Shown here: positions 32,250 to 40,985 of the stretch, piece after piece
How the letters are laid out: every line of letters begins with the position of its first letter
How positions within the stretch are numbered: position 1 is the first letter of the stretch
NCBI RefSeq assembly: GCF_900166985.1
Contig: NZ_FUZK01000001.1
Location: 1 to 64,000 of the forward strand
DNA: 64,000 bases
Origin: Acholeplasma oculi
GTDB lineage: Bacteria > Bacillota_I > Bacilli_A > Acholeplasmatales > Acholeplasmataceae
Direction of reading: 5' to 3'
The notes under the pieces: model-generated
Database searches by the model: none
The model's input: only the letters and a program-made list of their open reading frames with translations
What the model was told of the DNA's origin: nothing
Translations under genes and position numbers: made by a program

Positions 32250-33218
32250 ATGTTAGATTTATTAATTATTGGTGCAGGTCCAACAGGCTTATACGGCGCA
32301 TTTTTAGCAGGACTTAGAAAACTGAATGCAGCAGTTATTGAATCCAGTGGAGAATCCGGTGGTCAATTAACCGCTGTATATAAAGATAAACATATTTATG
32401 ATATTCCAGGATTTCCAAAGATTACTGCAAAAGATTATATCGATGGACAAATGAAACAGTATGAACGTTTTAAAAAAGAAGTTCCTATTTATTATCATCA
32501 AGAAGCATTGTTGATTGTTAAAAAAGATGATTATTTTGTTGTAACAACCAATCAAACAGTATTTGAAACAAAATTCGTTATTATCGCACATGGTGGTGGT
32601 GGATTTGTTCCTCAAAAATTAAAACTCGATAAAACATTTGATAATATCATTTACTTTATGCAAGACTTAAACACTTATAAAGGTAAGAAGATGGTTGTAT
32701 TAGGTGGTGGTGACTCTGCACTGGATTGGGCATTAGATTTACTCGATCATACACCTGATGTAACATTAGTACATCGAAGAGATGAGTTTAGAGCTTTAGA
32801 AGCAACTGTAGAAGCATTTAAACAAAAGGGTCATATTCTAACACCTTACATCGTCTCAGATGTCTTAGGAGACGGTAATACCGCGCATAAGATTGTTTTA
32901 AAACATGCGAAAACACATGAGGAAATTCAAATTGACTGTGACTATATTGTTGTTAATTATGGATTCGTGTTATCAAAATCTAAACTTGAAGAGTGGGGTT
33001 TAACAGGGGAAAAAGGATTAATCCATGTGGATTCTACAATGAAAACAAGTGTCGATGGTATTTATGCTGCTGGTAATGGTATAGATTACCCTGGTAAAAT
33101 TAAATTAATTTCTACTGGTCAAGGTGAAATTGCAACAGCTGTTCAGTCGATCACAAATTTATTATTCCCAGATAAGAGTAAAAACTTCGAACATTCTACA
33201 ACATTAATTAAAGACTAA
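32250..33218 (+). CDS. Ferredoxin-NADP reductase, thioredoxin-reductase-like type
   Basis: 322 residues. FAD-binding LLIIGAGPTGLYGAFLAGLR and NADPH-binding VVLGGGDSALDWALDL are present; the CxxC redox pair of thioredoxin reductase is absent, which points to the YumC-type ferredoxin/flavodoxin-NADP reductase. DGIYAAGNGIDYPGK closes the FAD site. It would supply reduced ferredoxin or flavodoxin. GAGGTG precedes the ATG. It is monocistronic with its own terminator. Confidence 0.88.
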   Translation: MLDLLIIGAGPTGLYGAFLAGLRKLNAAVIESSGESGGQLTAVYKDKHIYDIPGFPKITAKDYIDGQMKQYERFKKEVPIYYHQEALLIVKKDDYFVVTTNQTVFETKFVIIAHGGGGFVPQKLKLDKTFDNIIYFMQDLNTYKGKKMVVLGGGDSALDWALDLLDHTPDVTLVHRRDEFRALEATVEAFKQKGHILTPYIVSDVLGDGNTAHKIVLKHAKTHEEIQIDCDYIVVNYGFVLSKSKLEEWGLTGEKGLIHVDSTMKTSVDGIYAAGNGIDYPGKIKLISTGQGEIATAVQSITNLLFPDKSKNFEHSTTLIKD

Positions 33219-33221
33219 AGT

Positions 33222-33258
33222 AAAAAAAGTTAGGTGAAAAATTCATCTAATTTTTTTT
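33222..33258 (+). terminator. Terminator after the ferredoxin-NADP reductase gene
   Basis: A-rich left arm ending GTTAGGTGAA (to 33237) pairs with TTCATCTAAT and T8 (33242-33258), with one G-T pair. Confidence 0.75.
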
Positions 33259-33264
33259 GAGCAA

Positions 33265-33336
33265 AGGTATTGTGTTTAACACAGTACCTATGATATACTA
33301 GTTATGTGCAATACACAGTACCTAAATTGCAGGTAC
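33265..33336 (+). promoter_or_regulatory. PadR promoter with repeated operator
   Basis: AGGTATTGTGT (33265-33275) and ACACAGTACCT (33279-33289) form an 11-bp inverted repeat with one mismatch. ACACAGTACCTA recurs at 33313-33324, and GTACCT/AGGTAC pair at 33318-33336. TTGTGT (33270-33275) and TATACT (33294-33299), 18 bases apart, form a promoter inside it. Autorepression by the PadR protein is likely. Confidence 0.6.
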
Positions 33337-33351
33337 AAAGAAAGGAAGATA

Positions 33352-33672
33352 ATGAATACACAATTTAAAAAAGGTATCTTAGATTTATGTATTCTATATG
33401 TCATAAATGAGCATGAAATGTATGGATTTGAAATTATCGAGAAACTATCCACACTTCTTGATGTGAATGAAAATACAATTTACCCCATACTCAGACGGTT
33501 AACGGAACAAGAGTTATTTGAAACATATACGAAAGTAAATCCGTTAGGTGCCGATAGGAAGTATTATAGGATTACACAAAAAGGAATTGAACAAATGAAT
33601 ACCTATTTGAGAGAATGGTATCAATTTATAGATAATGTCAACAAAATATTAAAGGAGAAAAGTGATGAGTAA
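33352..33672 (+). CDS. PadR-family transcriptional regulator
   Basis: 106 residues: winged helix typical of PadR (KKGILDLCILYVINEHEMYGFEII, then TIYPILRRLTEQELFETY and the wing DRKYYRIT) with a C-terminal helix for dimerisation. ATG 33352 after AAAGGAAG is chosen; the frame opens at 33304 inside the operator region, which is unlikely. It overlaps the HAAS membrane protein gene by 8 bases. PadR and HAAS-domain pairs commonly form small envelope-stress or drug-responsive units. Confidence 0.9.
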   Translation: MNTQFKKGILDLCILYVINEHEMYGFEIIEKLSTLLDVNENTIYPILRRLTEQELFETYTKVNPLGADRKYYRITQKGIEQMNTYLREWYQFIDNVNKILKEKSDE

Positions 33673-34774
33673 AAAACAATATTTAAGCGAACTATTAACG
33701 TATTTAATAGAAAAAGAAGTTGTACAAAAAGATATAGATTCTATCATTAGTGATTATGAAGTGTTATATCAAGAAGCATTAGATAGTGGTTTAACTGAAA
33801 AAGAAGTTAAACAAAAATTAGGTAGCAAAGAAGAAGTCTTTGAGCTGATCAAGGATGATTTAAAGTTTAGATCAAAACCAAGTAATAAACTAGTTGCAAT
33901 TTCACCATTTATAGCAGTTATTTCATTTTTCCTTATTGGAACATTAACAGGTACATATGAATATGCATGGTTGGTATTCTTATTAATCCCTGTTTCTGCA
34001 ATCATCTTAAATGTAAGAGGCACTGACAAACTGATTGCATTGACACCATTTATAGCGGTAGCTACATTTATGTTAACTGGGTTCTTAACAGGTGTTTGGC
34101 ATCCTACTTGGTTAGTGTTTCTCATGATTCCAGTAACAGCAGTGACACTAAAGGTTAAGGGGCTAGAAAAATTAGTTGCTTTAATGCCATTTATTGTTTT
34201 AGTGATATATATTTTAGTAGGTACGTATGTAGATTCTTTATTTTATGTATATGGATGGCCATTATTCTCTTTAGTTGCTATTGTTGCAATATTCTTAAAA
34301 CCTGTTACACTAGTAAGATTCTTACTACTTGTATCCATTATATTCTCAGTAGCTTTACACCAATACTTAGGACATTCTACAGGTAACTGGAATGGTTTAT
34401 GGTTAATATATTTATTACCAGTTACAATTGCATTATTTACAGGAGATATTCGAATTGATTTTGGTGGAGATAAAAAACTATATCAACGTCCTTATCTAAT
34501 TCTAACTTTATTAGGAATCATTGCTTTATACACAGTTATTAGTATATTTGTACCAAATGCTTGGACTTGGAGTTGGATTGTACTACTTTTCATCCCAATG
34601 ACTGCAATCTACTTACATCAAGGGTTTAAACAGCCTGTTGCATATATGCCATTTATTTCAACAATCTTATTCATGTTGTTAGGTGTATTTGGAGGATTTT
34701 GGCAATTTGCTTGGTTGGTTTACCTACTTATTCCAATTGTAGCGATACTTACAAACGAGAAAGAAACTGAATAA
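33665..34774 (+). CDS. HAAS-domain membrane protein with repeated TM hairpins
   Basis: 369 residues. The N-terminal cytoplasmic helical domain (about 1-68: YLSELLTYLIEKEV, then SGLTEKEVKQKLGSKEEVFE) matches the HAAS/DUF1700 type found beside PadR regulators. Then come about ten TM helices in modules of some 45 residues, each containing F-I-A-x with G-T/F-L-T-G and AWLVFLLIPV-like stretches. ATG 33665 with AGGAG upstream is preferred to GTG 33662. The function is unknown; co-expressed with padR. Confidence 0.8.
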   Translation: MSKKQYLSELLTYLIEKEVVQKDIDSIISDYEVLYQEALDSGLTEKEVKQKLGSKEEVFELIKDDLKFRSKPSNKLVAISPFIAVISFFLIGTLTGTYEYAWLVFLLIPVSAIILNVRGTDKLIALTPFIAVATFMLTGFLTGVWHPTWLVFLMIPVTAVTLKVKGLEKLVALMPFIVLVIYILVGTYVDSLFYVYGWPLFSLVAIVAIFLKPVTLVRFLLLVSIIFSVALHQYLGHSTGNWNGLWLIYLLPVTIALFTGDIRIDFGGDKKLYQRPYLILTLLGIIALYTVISIFVPNAWTWSWIVLLFIPMTAIYLHQGFKQPVAYMPFISTILFMLLGVFGGFWQFAWLVYLLIPIVAILTNEKETE

Positions 34775-34787
34775 TAAATAAATTCAA

Positions 34788-34823
34788 TGACCTATATGAA
34801 GTTTATATAGGTCAATTTTTTTT
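34788..34823 (+). terminator. Terminator after the padR unit
   Basis: TGACCTATAT (34788-34797) / ATATAGGTCA (34805-34814), then T8. Confidence 0.85.
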
Positions 34824-34866
34824 GAAACCATTTTTTTTGATATAATAAGAAGTGGAGGATAAACCT

Positions 34867-36165
34867 ATGAATGAACGATATCAATCCGATGAGTTTAAGA
34901 AAATATTTAGCTTAAAATCTCGTTATCAATCCTTTTTGAAAGTTGAATTAGCTGCTATTAGGGCATATCATCAACTAGCACTCATAAATGAATTTGATTA
35001 TCATAAGCTTCAAAAAGCGCATTTCAAGTTAAGTGATGTGTTAGAACTGGAAAAACAAACCAAACATGATGTGGTTGCTTTTACACGTGCAGTTTCACTT
35101 AATTTGGGACCAGAGAAAAGATTTTTCCATTATGGTCTAACATCAACTGATGTGGTTGATACGGCTTTGGCTTTAATCTTAAAACGAGTGAATAAAATAT
35201 TACTTAGAAAGATGAATGAATTTGAAGAAGTTCTAAAAGAAATTGCATTAGAACATCAATTTACACCGATTATGGGAAGAACACATGGTATGCATGCAGA
35301 TATCACAACATTTGGATTAAAATTTGCATTATACTATGATGAACTCAAAAGACATAAAAAAAGTTTTATCGATGCTGCATCAGGAATAGAAGTTGGAAAA
35401 GTAAGTGGTGCCGTTGGTAATTATGCAAATGTTGATCCTAGAGTTCAAGAACTTGTTTGTAAATATTTACGTATACATTCAGCTAATATTTCTACACAAG
35501 TTCTACAAAGAGATCGTCATGCAAGATATATCACATCCATTTCCATGTTTGGATCATTCATAGAAAAGATTTCAACAGAAATAAGACATTTATCTAGAAC
35601 TGAAATCAGAGAAGTCGAAGAAGGATTTTCAAAACATCAAAAAGGTTCATCTGCAATGCCTTATAAGAAGAATCCTATTGCAAGTGAAAATATGGCAGGT
35701 TTATCTAGAGTTTTAAGAGGTTATATGCTTACAAGCCACGAAAACATGAATTTATGGCATGAAAGAGATATATCACATTCAAGTGCAGAACGAATCATTC
35801 TAGAAGATGCTACAAGTTTACTAGATTATATGCTTGAAAGATATACAAATGTACTTAGAAACTTAAATGTATTTAAAGAACAAATGCTTAAAAATATTGA
35901 ACTCAATCAAGGTTTATGTTTTGCACAACGTATACTACATGAATTAATTGATAAAGGTATGAGTCGTGAAAGTGCTTATGATTTCATACAGGAACAAACC
36001 TTTAAATTAAGAACTTCAAATATGCATTTAAAAGACCAAATGATTCAACAAGAAATCATCAGGCAATATTTTGATCCAGAAATATTTGATGAACTTTTCA
36101 ATATGAACTTTTATTTTAAAAAAGTAGATTATATCTATCAAAAAGTAGGTTTAATGAAAGGATGA
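34867..36165 (+). CDS. purB: Adenylosuccinate lyase
   Basis: 432 residues. Fumarase/aspartase-superfamily enzyme acting twice in purine synthesis (SAICAR and adenylosuccinate cleavage). The signature GSSAMPYKKNPI is intact, and GRTHGMHADITTF contains the catalytic His region. ATG 34867 after GGAGG is chosen; GTG 34852 lies inside the ribosome site. No other purine genes are nearby, so it probably serves AMP salvage via adenylosuccinate. Confidence 0.95.
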   Translation: MNERYQSDEFKKIFSLKSRYQSFLKVELAAIRAYHQLALINEFDYHKLQKAHFKLSDVLELEKQTKHDVVAFTRAVSLNLGPEKRFFHYGLTSTDVVDTALALILKRVNKILLRKMNEFEEVLKEIALEHQFTPIMGRTHGMHADITTFGLKFALYYDELKRHKKSFIDAASGIEVGKVSGAVGNYANVDPRVQELVCKYLRIHSANISTQVLQRDRHARYITSISMFGSFIEKISTEIRHLSRTEIREVEEGFSKHQKGSSAMPYKKNPIASENMAGLSRVLRGYMLTSHENMNLWHERDISHSSAERIILEDATSLLDYMLERYTNVLRNLNVFKEQMLKNIELNQGLCFAQRILHELIDKGMSRESAYDFIQEQTFKLRTSNMHLKDQMIQQEIIRQYFDPEIFDELFNMNFYFKKVDYIYQKVGLMKG

Positions 36166-36172
36166 TAAAAGA

Positions 36173-36361
36173 ATGACAGTTCAAGAATTTTTAGATAAAA
36201 ATAAACCAGAAAATTATTTAATTGCAGACCGTATGCGCGTTAAAATTTCAGATGAATTACTCAAGTACATTGATTTAGCCGATGTTGAAATTCGTAATGT
36301 GGATACACTACCTGATGGTACAGTACGTATTCATTCAGACTATATGCCCGATGGCTGTTAA
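36173..36361 (+). CDS. Small conserved-looking protein after purB (62 aa)
   Basis: Begins MTVQEFLDKNKPENYLIADR and ends VRIHSDYMPDGC. It follows purB by 7 bases and precedes a good terminator, so it is probably co-transcribed. Acidic, alpha/beta, no TM. Not recognised. Confidence 0.7.
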   Translation: MTVQEFLDKNKPENYLIADRMRVKISDELLKYIDLADVEIRNVDTLPDGTVRIHSDYMPDGC

Positions 36362-36392
36362 AGAAGTGGTTTTATAACCCTTCTTTTTTATA
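36360..36392 (+). terminator. Terminator of the purB unit
   Basis: AAAGAAG-T-GGTT pairs with AACC-CTTCTTT (36360-36371, 36376-36386) with one bulge, followed by T residues. Confidence 0.75.
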
Positions 36393-36457
36393 TTCTTTAG
36401 AATATAGTGTTTGAATTCTTATTTTTACATACTTAAAAAAAATATAATGTTAATAGA

Positions 36458-36485
36458 TTGACATATCCAAAAAAATATATATAAT
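36458..36485 (+). promoter_or_regulatory. pot operon promoter
   Basis: TTGACA (36458-36463), 16-base spacer, TATAAT (36480-36485), both perfect consensus. The leader of about 110 bases contains AACAC-G-GTGTT near 36511 and ends with GGGAGG before potA. No riboswitch structure was recognised. Confidence 0.75.
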
Positions 36486-36603
36486 ATATGCGGTTCTGTT
36501 TATTGTTATTGAACACGGTGTTTATATTAACTAAACATATGAACGTATTGAAGCTTTAATTTTACACTGTGAGTAAACACTTCATTTTAGGGAGGAAATC
36601 AAG

Positions 36604-37785
36604 ATGGCATTCATTCAATTAAAAGATGTTACAAAAGAGTTTAATGGACAAGTTGTATTAAGAGGTATAGACCTAGAAATCAAAAGTAATGAATTTGTTA
36701 CATTTTTAGGACCATCTGGTTGTGGAAAAACAACCACTTTAAGAATCATTGGTGGTTTTATCGAACCTACTGGAGGAGAAGTCTTGTTTGATGGGGAAGA
36801 TATTTTAAAACTACCTGCTTATAAAAGACCAACCAATACAGTCTTTCAACGATATGCATTATTTCCTCATTTAAACGTTTTTGAAAATGTTGCTTTTGGT
36901 TTACGTGTTAAACATCAAAGTTTTCAAGAAAGAAAAAGAATTAAAAAACATAATCAAACGATTCTTAACGAAATAAAAGAACTTAAAAAACAAAATAAGA
37001 TGAATCCAAACCATCAATTAGAAATTCAAATAGAAACATTAAAATCCAATATGCTCAACAGAAAAACATTTGAAAAAGAAATTGAAATGAAGGTTTCTAA
37101 ATACTTGAAAATGGTTGGTTTAGATGGTTATGAGGATCGTTCTATATCCAAGCTTTCGGGTGGACAAATGCAAAGAGTTGCTATTGCTAGAGCTTTGATT
37201 AATGAACCTAAAGTATTATTACTGGATGAACCTCTTGCAGCACTTGACCTTAAGTTAAGACAAGAAATGCAATACGAACTTAAAGAAATTCAAAGAAATG
37301 CCGGCATTACATTTATATTTGTAACCCATGATCAAGAAGAAGCATTAACTATGAGTGATAAGATTGTGGTAATGAATAAGGGTGAAATTCAACAAGTTGG
37401 TACACCTATTGATATCTATAATGAACCAGCAAATCGATTTGTTGCAAACTTCATTGGTGAATCCAATATTGTATCAGGTATTATGAAAAAAGATTATTTA
37501 GTTCATTTTGATGGATTTGATTTCGAATGTGTGGATAAAGGTTTTGATGAGAATCAAGAAATTGATGTAGTGCTTCGTCCTGAGGATTTAGATATTGTCT
37601 TACCTGGAGAAGGAAAGATAAGTGGTGTTGTTGATAGTGTAATCTTTAAAGGTGTACACTTTGAAATAGATGTAAAAACTAAAGATAGAATTTATACAGT
37701 ACATACAACAGATTTCAAACCGGAAGGAATGAAGGTTGACCTTGATTGGTATCCTGAGGATATCCATGTCATGGAGGTTTGGTGA
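36604..37785 (+). CDS. potA: Spermidine/putrescine ABC transporter ATP-binding protein
   Basis: 393 residues. Walker A GPSGCGKT (36-43), signature LSGGQ (184-188), Walker [12 protein letters not shown], then a C-terminal TOBE-like domain (about 290-390). Between the Q-loop and the signature, residues of about 104-160 are a Lys/Glu/Gln-rich helical insertion that ordinary PotA lacks; comparable insertions occur in mollicute PotA. It energises polyamine import with PotB and PotC. First gene of potABCD. Confidence 0.93.
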   Translation: MAFIQLKDVTKEFNGQVVLRGIDLEIKSNEFVTFLGPSGCGKTTTLRIIGGFIEPTGGEVLFDGEDILKLPAYKRPTNTVFQRYALFPHLNVFENVAFGLRVKHQSFQERKRIKKHNQTILNEIKELKKQNKMNPNHQLEIQIETLKSNMLNRKTFEKEIEMKVSKYLKMVGLDGYEDRSISKLSGGQMQRVAIARALINEPKVLLLDEPLAALDLKLRQEMQYELKEIQRNAGITFIFVTHDQEEALTMSDKIVVMNKGEIQQVGTPIDIYNEPANRFVANFIGESNIVSGIMKKDYLVHFDGFDFECVDKGFDENQEIDVVLRPEDLDIVLPGEGKISGVVDSVIFKGVHFEIDVKTKDRIYTVHTTDFKPEGMKVDLDWYPEDIHVMEVW

Positions 37786-37786
37786 T

Positions 37787-38650
37787 ATGATTAATTTTCC
37801 AACCAAACAAAAACCCAAACAAAAAAGTAAATTAAATTTTGAATTTTTCTTAGGTATACCATTTTATGTTATGATCATTATCTTGGTCTTAATACCGATT
37901 GGTATGATGTTACTCTATGCATTTACAAAAACATCAACCGGGTTAATTTCTATACAATTTACTTTAGATAACTTTGGTGAATTCTTCATACAACCGACAT
38001 TTGTCTCTAGTATGATAGAAAGTATTTATTTATCATTTATTTCATCCTTGGTATCTTTACTGATTTCTTATCCACTTGCATATATTTTAAGTAGAAGAAA
38101 AAAGATTACACAAAAAGTGATTATGGCTTTAATTACTTCAACGATGTTTATTAATTCGTTATTACTTGCATACGCAGTACGTTCGATATTTGAAATTGTT
38201 GGTAATAGTTTTTTTGGAGATAAAACTTATTTTCTTGGAACAGATTTTGCAATTATAACAGGTATGGTTTATCTATATTTACCATTCATGTTATTACCTA
38301 TTTATACACATATGACTAAAATAGATAAAAATTTATTTGAATCAGCATCTGATTTAGGTGCAAACAAGACACAAACACTCATTCGAGTCATTATACCGAT
38401 GTCGCTATCTAGCGTTTTAACTGGATTTATGATGGTATTTCTACCCGCATCCACAACGCTTGTTATTACAAAATATTTAGGTAATGGACAAAGGAAAATG
38501 ATTGGTGATTTAATTGATCTAGCGATAAAAAATGGTAAGTTTGGATACGGTGCAGCCATTGCATTAGTATTAGCTGCAATCCTTATTTTAATGGTCAGTA
38601 TCATTAAAAAAGTGGATAAGTATGAGGGGGTATTAGCAAATGAAGAATAA
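37787..38650 (+). CDS. potB: Spermidine/putrescine ABC transporter permease
   Basis: 287 residues with six TM helices and the EAA loop ESASDLGANKTQTLIRVIIPM that contacts PotA. ATG 37787 with GGAGG upstream is chosen; the longer frame runs into potA. One base separates it from the potA stop, and it overlaps potC by 11 bases. Confidence 0.92.
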   Translation: MINFPTKQKPKQKSKLNFEFFLGIPFYVMIIILVLIPIGMMLLYAFTKTSTGLISIQFTLDNFGEFFIQPTFVSSMIESIYLSFISSLVSLLISYPLAYILSRRKKITQKVIMALITSTMFINSLLLAYAVRSIFEIVGNSFFGDKTYFLGTDFAIITGMVYLYLPFMLLPIYTHMTKIDKNLFESASDLGANKTQTLIRVIIPMSLSSVLTGFMMVFLPASTTLVITKYLGNGQRKMIGDLIDLAIKNGKFGYGAAIALVLAAILILMVSIIKKVDKYEGVLANEE

Positions 38651-39428
38651 AACAAAAATATTTGCAGATATCTACTTAGTTGTTGTAATGTTATTGGTGT
38701 TAATACCTTTACTTTCAATGATTATATTCTCATTTAATGAATCAACTTCATTAATCGTATTTACAGGATTCACATTTAATTGGTATGGTGATTTACTGAC
38801 ATCAAGTTCACTTAGAGAACCTATCATTAATACATTAGTTGTTGCTGGTATATCTACTTTATTTGCAGTTATTATTGGCACATTTGGAGCGATTGCTTTA
38901 TCTAAACAAAATAGATTATTTAGAGAAATATCACTCTCATTTAATAATATTCCTATATTAAGCCCGGATATATTAACAGCTGTTGCATTCTTTGTATTTT
39001 TAATCGCATTTTCCATTGAAAGAGGACTCTTTACAATGATTCTTGCACATATATCATTTTGTACCCCATATGCACTATTAGCTGTATATCCAAAGGTTCG
39101 TAGCTTAGACCCTAATTTAGTAGAGGCTGCTTATGATTTAGGTGCAACACCATTTAAAGCACTTTGGAAGGTAGTCTTTCCACAGTTAAGAGGATCCATT
39201 ATCGCAGGTGCAGCGATTGCATTTACCATGTCATTTGATGACTATATTATTTCAAAGTTTGCCAGTGGTGAGCTTGTGAATAATATCTCAACATATATGT
39301 ATTCACAAGCACACGGAATCAGACCAAGTGTGAATGCATTATCAACCATTATTATTGTTGTAATTGGAGTCAAGGTTATCCTTGATTATGTCAATTTAAA
39401 GAAGAAGAAAGAAGAGGAAGAAGAATGA
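38640..39428 (+). CDS. potC: Spermidine/putrescine ABC transporter permease
   Basis: 262 residues, six TM helices, EAA loop EAAYDLGATPFKALWKVVFP. Forms the channel with PotB. GAGGGGG lies upstream of ATG 38640. The C-terminal tail is a run of Lys and Glu (KKKKEEEEE). It overlaps potD by 4 bases. Confidence 0.92.
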   Translation: MKNKTKIFADIYLVVVMLLVLIPLLSMIIFSFNESTSLIVFTGFTFNWYGDLLTSSSLREPIINTLVVAGISTLFAVIIGTFGAIALSKQNRLFREISLSFNNIPILSPDILTAVAFFVFLIAFSIERGLFTMILAHISFCTPYALLAVYPKVRSLDPNLVEAAYDLGATPFKALWKVVFPQLRGSIIAGAAIAFTMSFDDYIISKFASGELVNNISTYMYSQAHGIRPSVNALSTIIIVVIGVKVILDYVNLKKKKEEEEE

Positions 39429-40489
39429 AAAAAGTTTATACAGCATTATTTATACTTGCTGCAGTATTTATTCTAAATGCATGTGGTTCGAATGAACTTG
39501 TTATTTATATGCCAAAAGAATATATCTCAGAAGATGTCGTTATGGCGTTTGAAGCAGAAAAGGGTATTAAAGTATCCTTAAGATATTTTGATTCAAATGA
39601 AGTTTTACTAACCAACGCTAAAGTAAATTCATACGATCTAATTATCCCATCAGATTACGCTATTGAAGAATTAGCAACTGAAGGTTTCCTAAAGAAATTA
39701 GATTGGGAAAAAATTGATTTTGAATCATCAGAAATGAATGAAAGTTTAGTTACAACATTAAACCAATTAGAATCCGATGGTTTTGATTTCCTTGAATACT
39801 CTATGCCGTATTTCTGGGGTACTGTTGGATTAATTTATAATAATACAATAGAAGGTTTAGAATCCGATGTTGAAACATTAGAATGGGCAATCTTAAATGA
39901 ATCTAAGTATTCAAAAATGATCTATGATTCATCAAGAGATGCATTTATGGCAGGGTTATACGCTAATGATTTACGTATGGCAAATCCTACACAAACAAAT
40001 ATTAATACTGCAAAAGATTTCTTAATTGATGCTAACAGTAAATCTAATGCATCAATTAAATCCGATGAAATCTTAACTGAGGCAATTGGTGGACAAACTC
40101 CATATGATGTTGCTATGGTATATTCAGGTGATGCAGTTTATATCTTACAAGAAACTGATAACTATTCTTTTTATGTTCCAGAATGGTCTAACGTATGGAT
40201 TGATGGTTTTGTTATTCCAAACAATACAAAACATGAAGACTGGGCATATGAGTTTATTAACTTCATGTCAAGTTATGAAGCATCATTAGAAAATACATAT
40301 GCAATGGGTTATACACCTGTTCGTCAAGATGTATTAGAAGAATTACTTGCTGATGAAGAATTTGCATGGGATGACAGAATTTCATATGCATTTACTGTAC
40401 CTGTTGTAAATTTTGAATTCTATCGTTATAATGCAACTTTAAAGAGTATGATCGATGATGCATGGGAATTAGTTATTCTAAGTAATTAA
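39425..40489 (+). CDS. potD: Polyamine-binding lipoprotein
   Basis: 354 residues. Lipoprotein signal with lipobox LNAC (lipidated C20), so it is anchored outside the membrane. The mature part is a type II periplasmic-binding fold (YDLIIPSDYAIEELATEGFL, then YFWGTVGLIYNN), matching PotD. It delivers spermidine or putrescine to PotBC. Last gene of the operon. Confidence 0.92.
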   Translation: MKKVYTALFILAAVFILNACGSNELVIYMPKEYISEDVVMAFEAEKGIKVSLRYFDSNEVLLTNAKVNSYDLIIPSDYAIEELATEGFLKKLDWEKIDFESSEMNESLVTTLNQLESDGFDFLEYSMPYFWGTVGLIYNNTIEGLESDVETLEWAILNESKYSKMIYDSSRDAFMAGLYANDLRMANPTQTNINTAKDFLIDANSKSNASIKSDEILTEAIGGQTPYDVAMVYSGDAVYILQETDNYSFYVPEWSNVWIDGFVIPNNTKHEDWAYEFINFMSSYEASLENTYAMGYTPVRQDVLEELLADEEFAWDDRISYAFTVPVVNFEFYRYNATLKSMIDDAWELVILSN

Positions 40490-40524
40490 TTTAAATTGTA
40501 ATATTTAATCGTTCAAACGATTCT

Positions 40525-40561
40525 AGAGATGAGCTTTCATGCTCATCTCTTATTTTTTTTA
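40525..40561 (+). terminator. Terminator of potABCD
   Basis: AGAGATGAGC (40525-40534) / GCTCATCTCT (40541-40550), 6-base loop, then T8. Confidence 0.88.
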
Positions 40562-40596
40562 CAGACTTTTATGTTAAAATAGATAACGAGGTATTT

Positions 40597-40980
40597 ATGA
40601 TGGATAAATTTAAAGAAAACTATAAAAAATATATGAAATTACTATATCAAAATCTATTTTACAATCATTTAGCGTTTAAAGATTTTGATGCACTAGATTC
40701 AGAAGATAGAGCTTATATAGAGAGCTTATTAGAAAGAATTGAACAAATAGATGCGATAATTGTCAACCATTTATCAAATTATACGATTGATAGATTAAAT
40801 TTAGTAGATTTATCCATTATTCGTATTGCAGTCTATGAATTACTCAAAAAAGAAATTCAACCAGAAATCATCATCAATGAAGCTATTGAACTAACTAAAG
40901 AGTTTAGTGATTTAGATGATGAAAAACAACATAAATTCACAAACAAATTAATCGATAACATATATAAAAGTATGAAGTAG
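40597..40980 (+). CDS. nusB: Transcription antitermination factor NusB
   Basis: 127 residues, all helical. LSNYTIDRLNLVDLSIIRIAVYEL and PEIIINEAIELTKEFSD are NusB signatures. It binds boxA RNA with NusE to allow rRNA read-through. It opens a nusB-xseA-xseB-tlyA-recN cluster, an order common in firmicutes. Confidence 0.93.
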   Translation: MMDKFKENYKKYMKLLYQNLFYNHLAFKDFDALDSEDRAYIESLLERIEQIDAIIVNHLSNYTIDRLNLVDLSIIRIAVYELLKKEIQPEIIINEAIELTKEFSDLDDEKQHKFTNKLIDNIYKSMK

Positions 40981-40985
40981 GGCTT

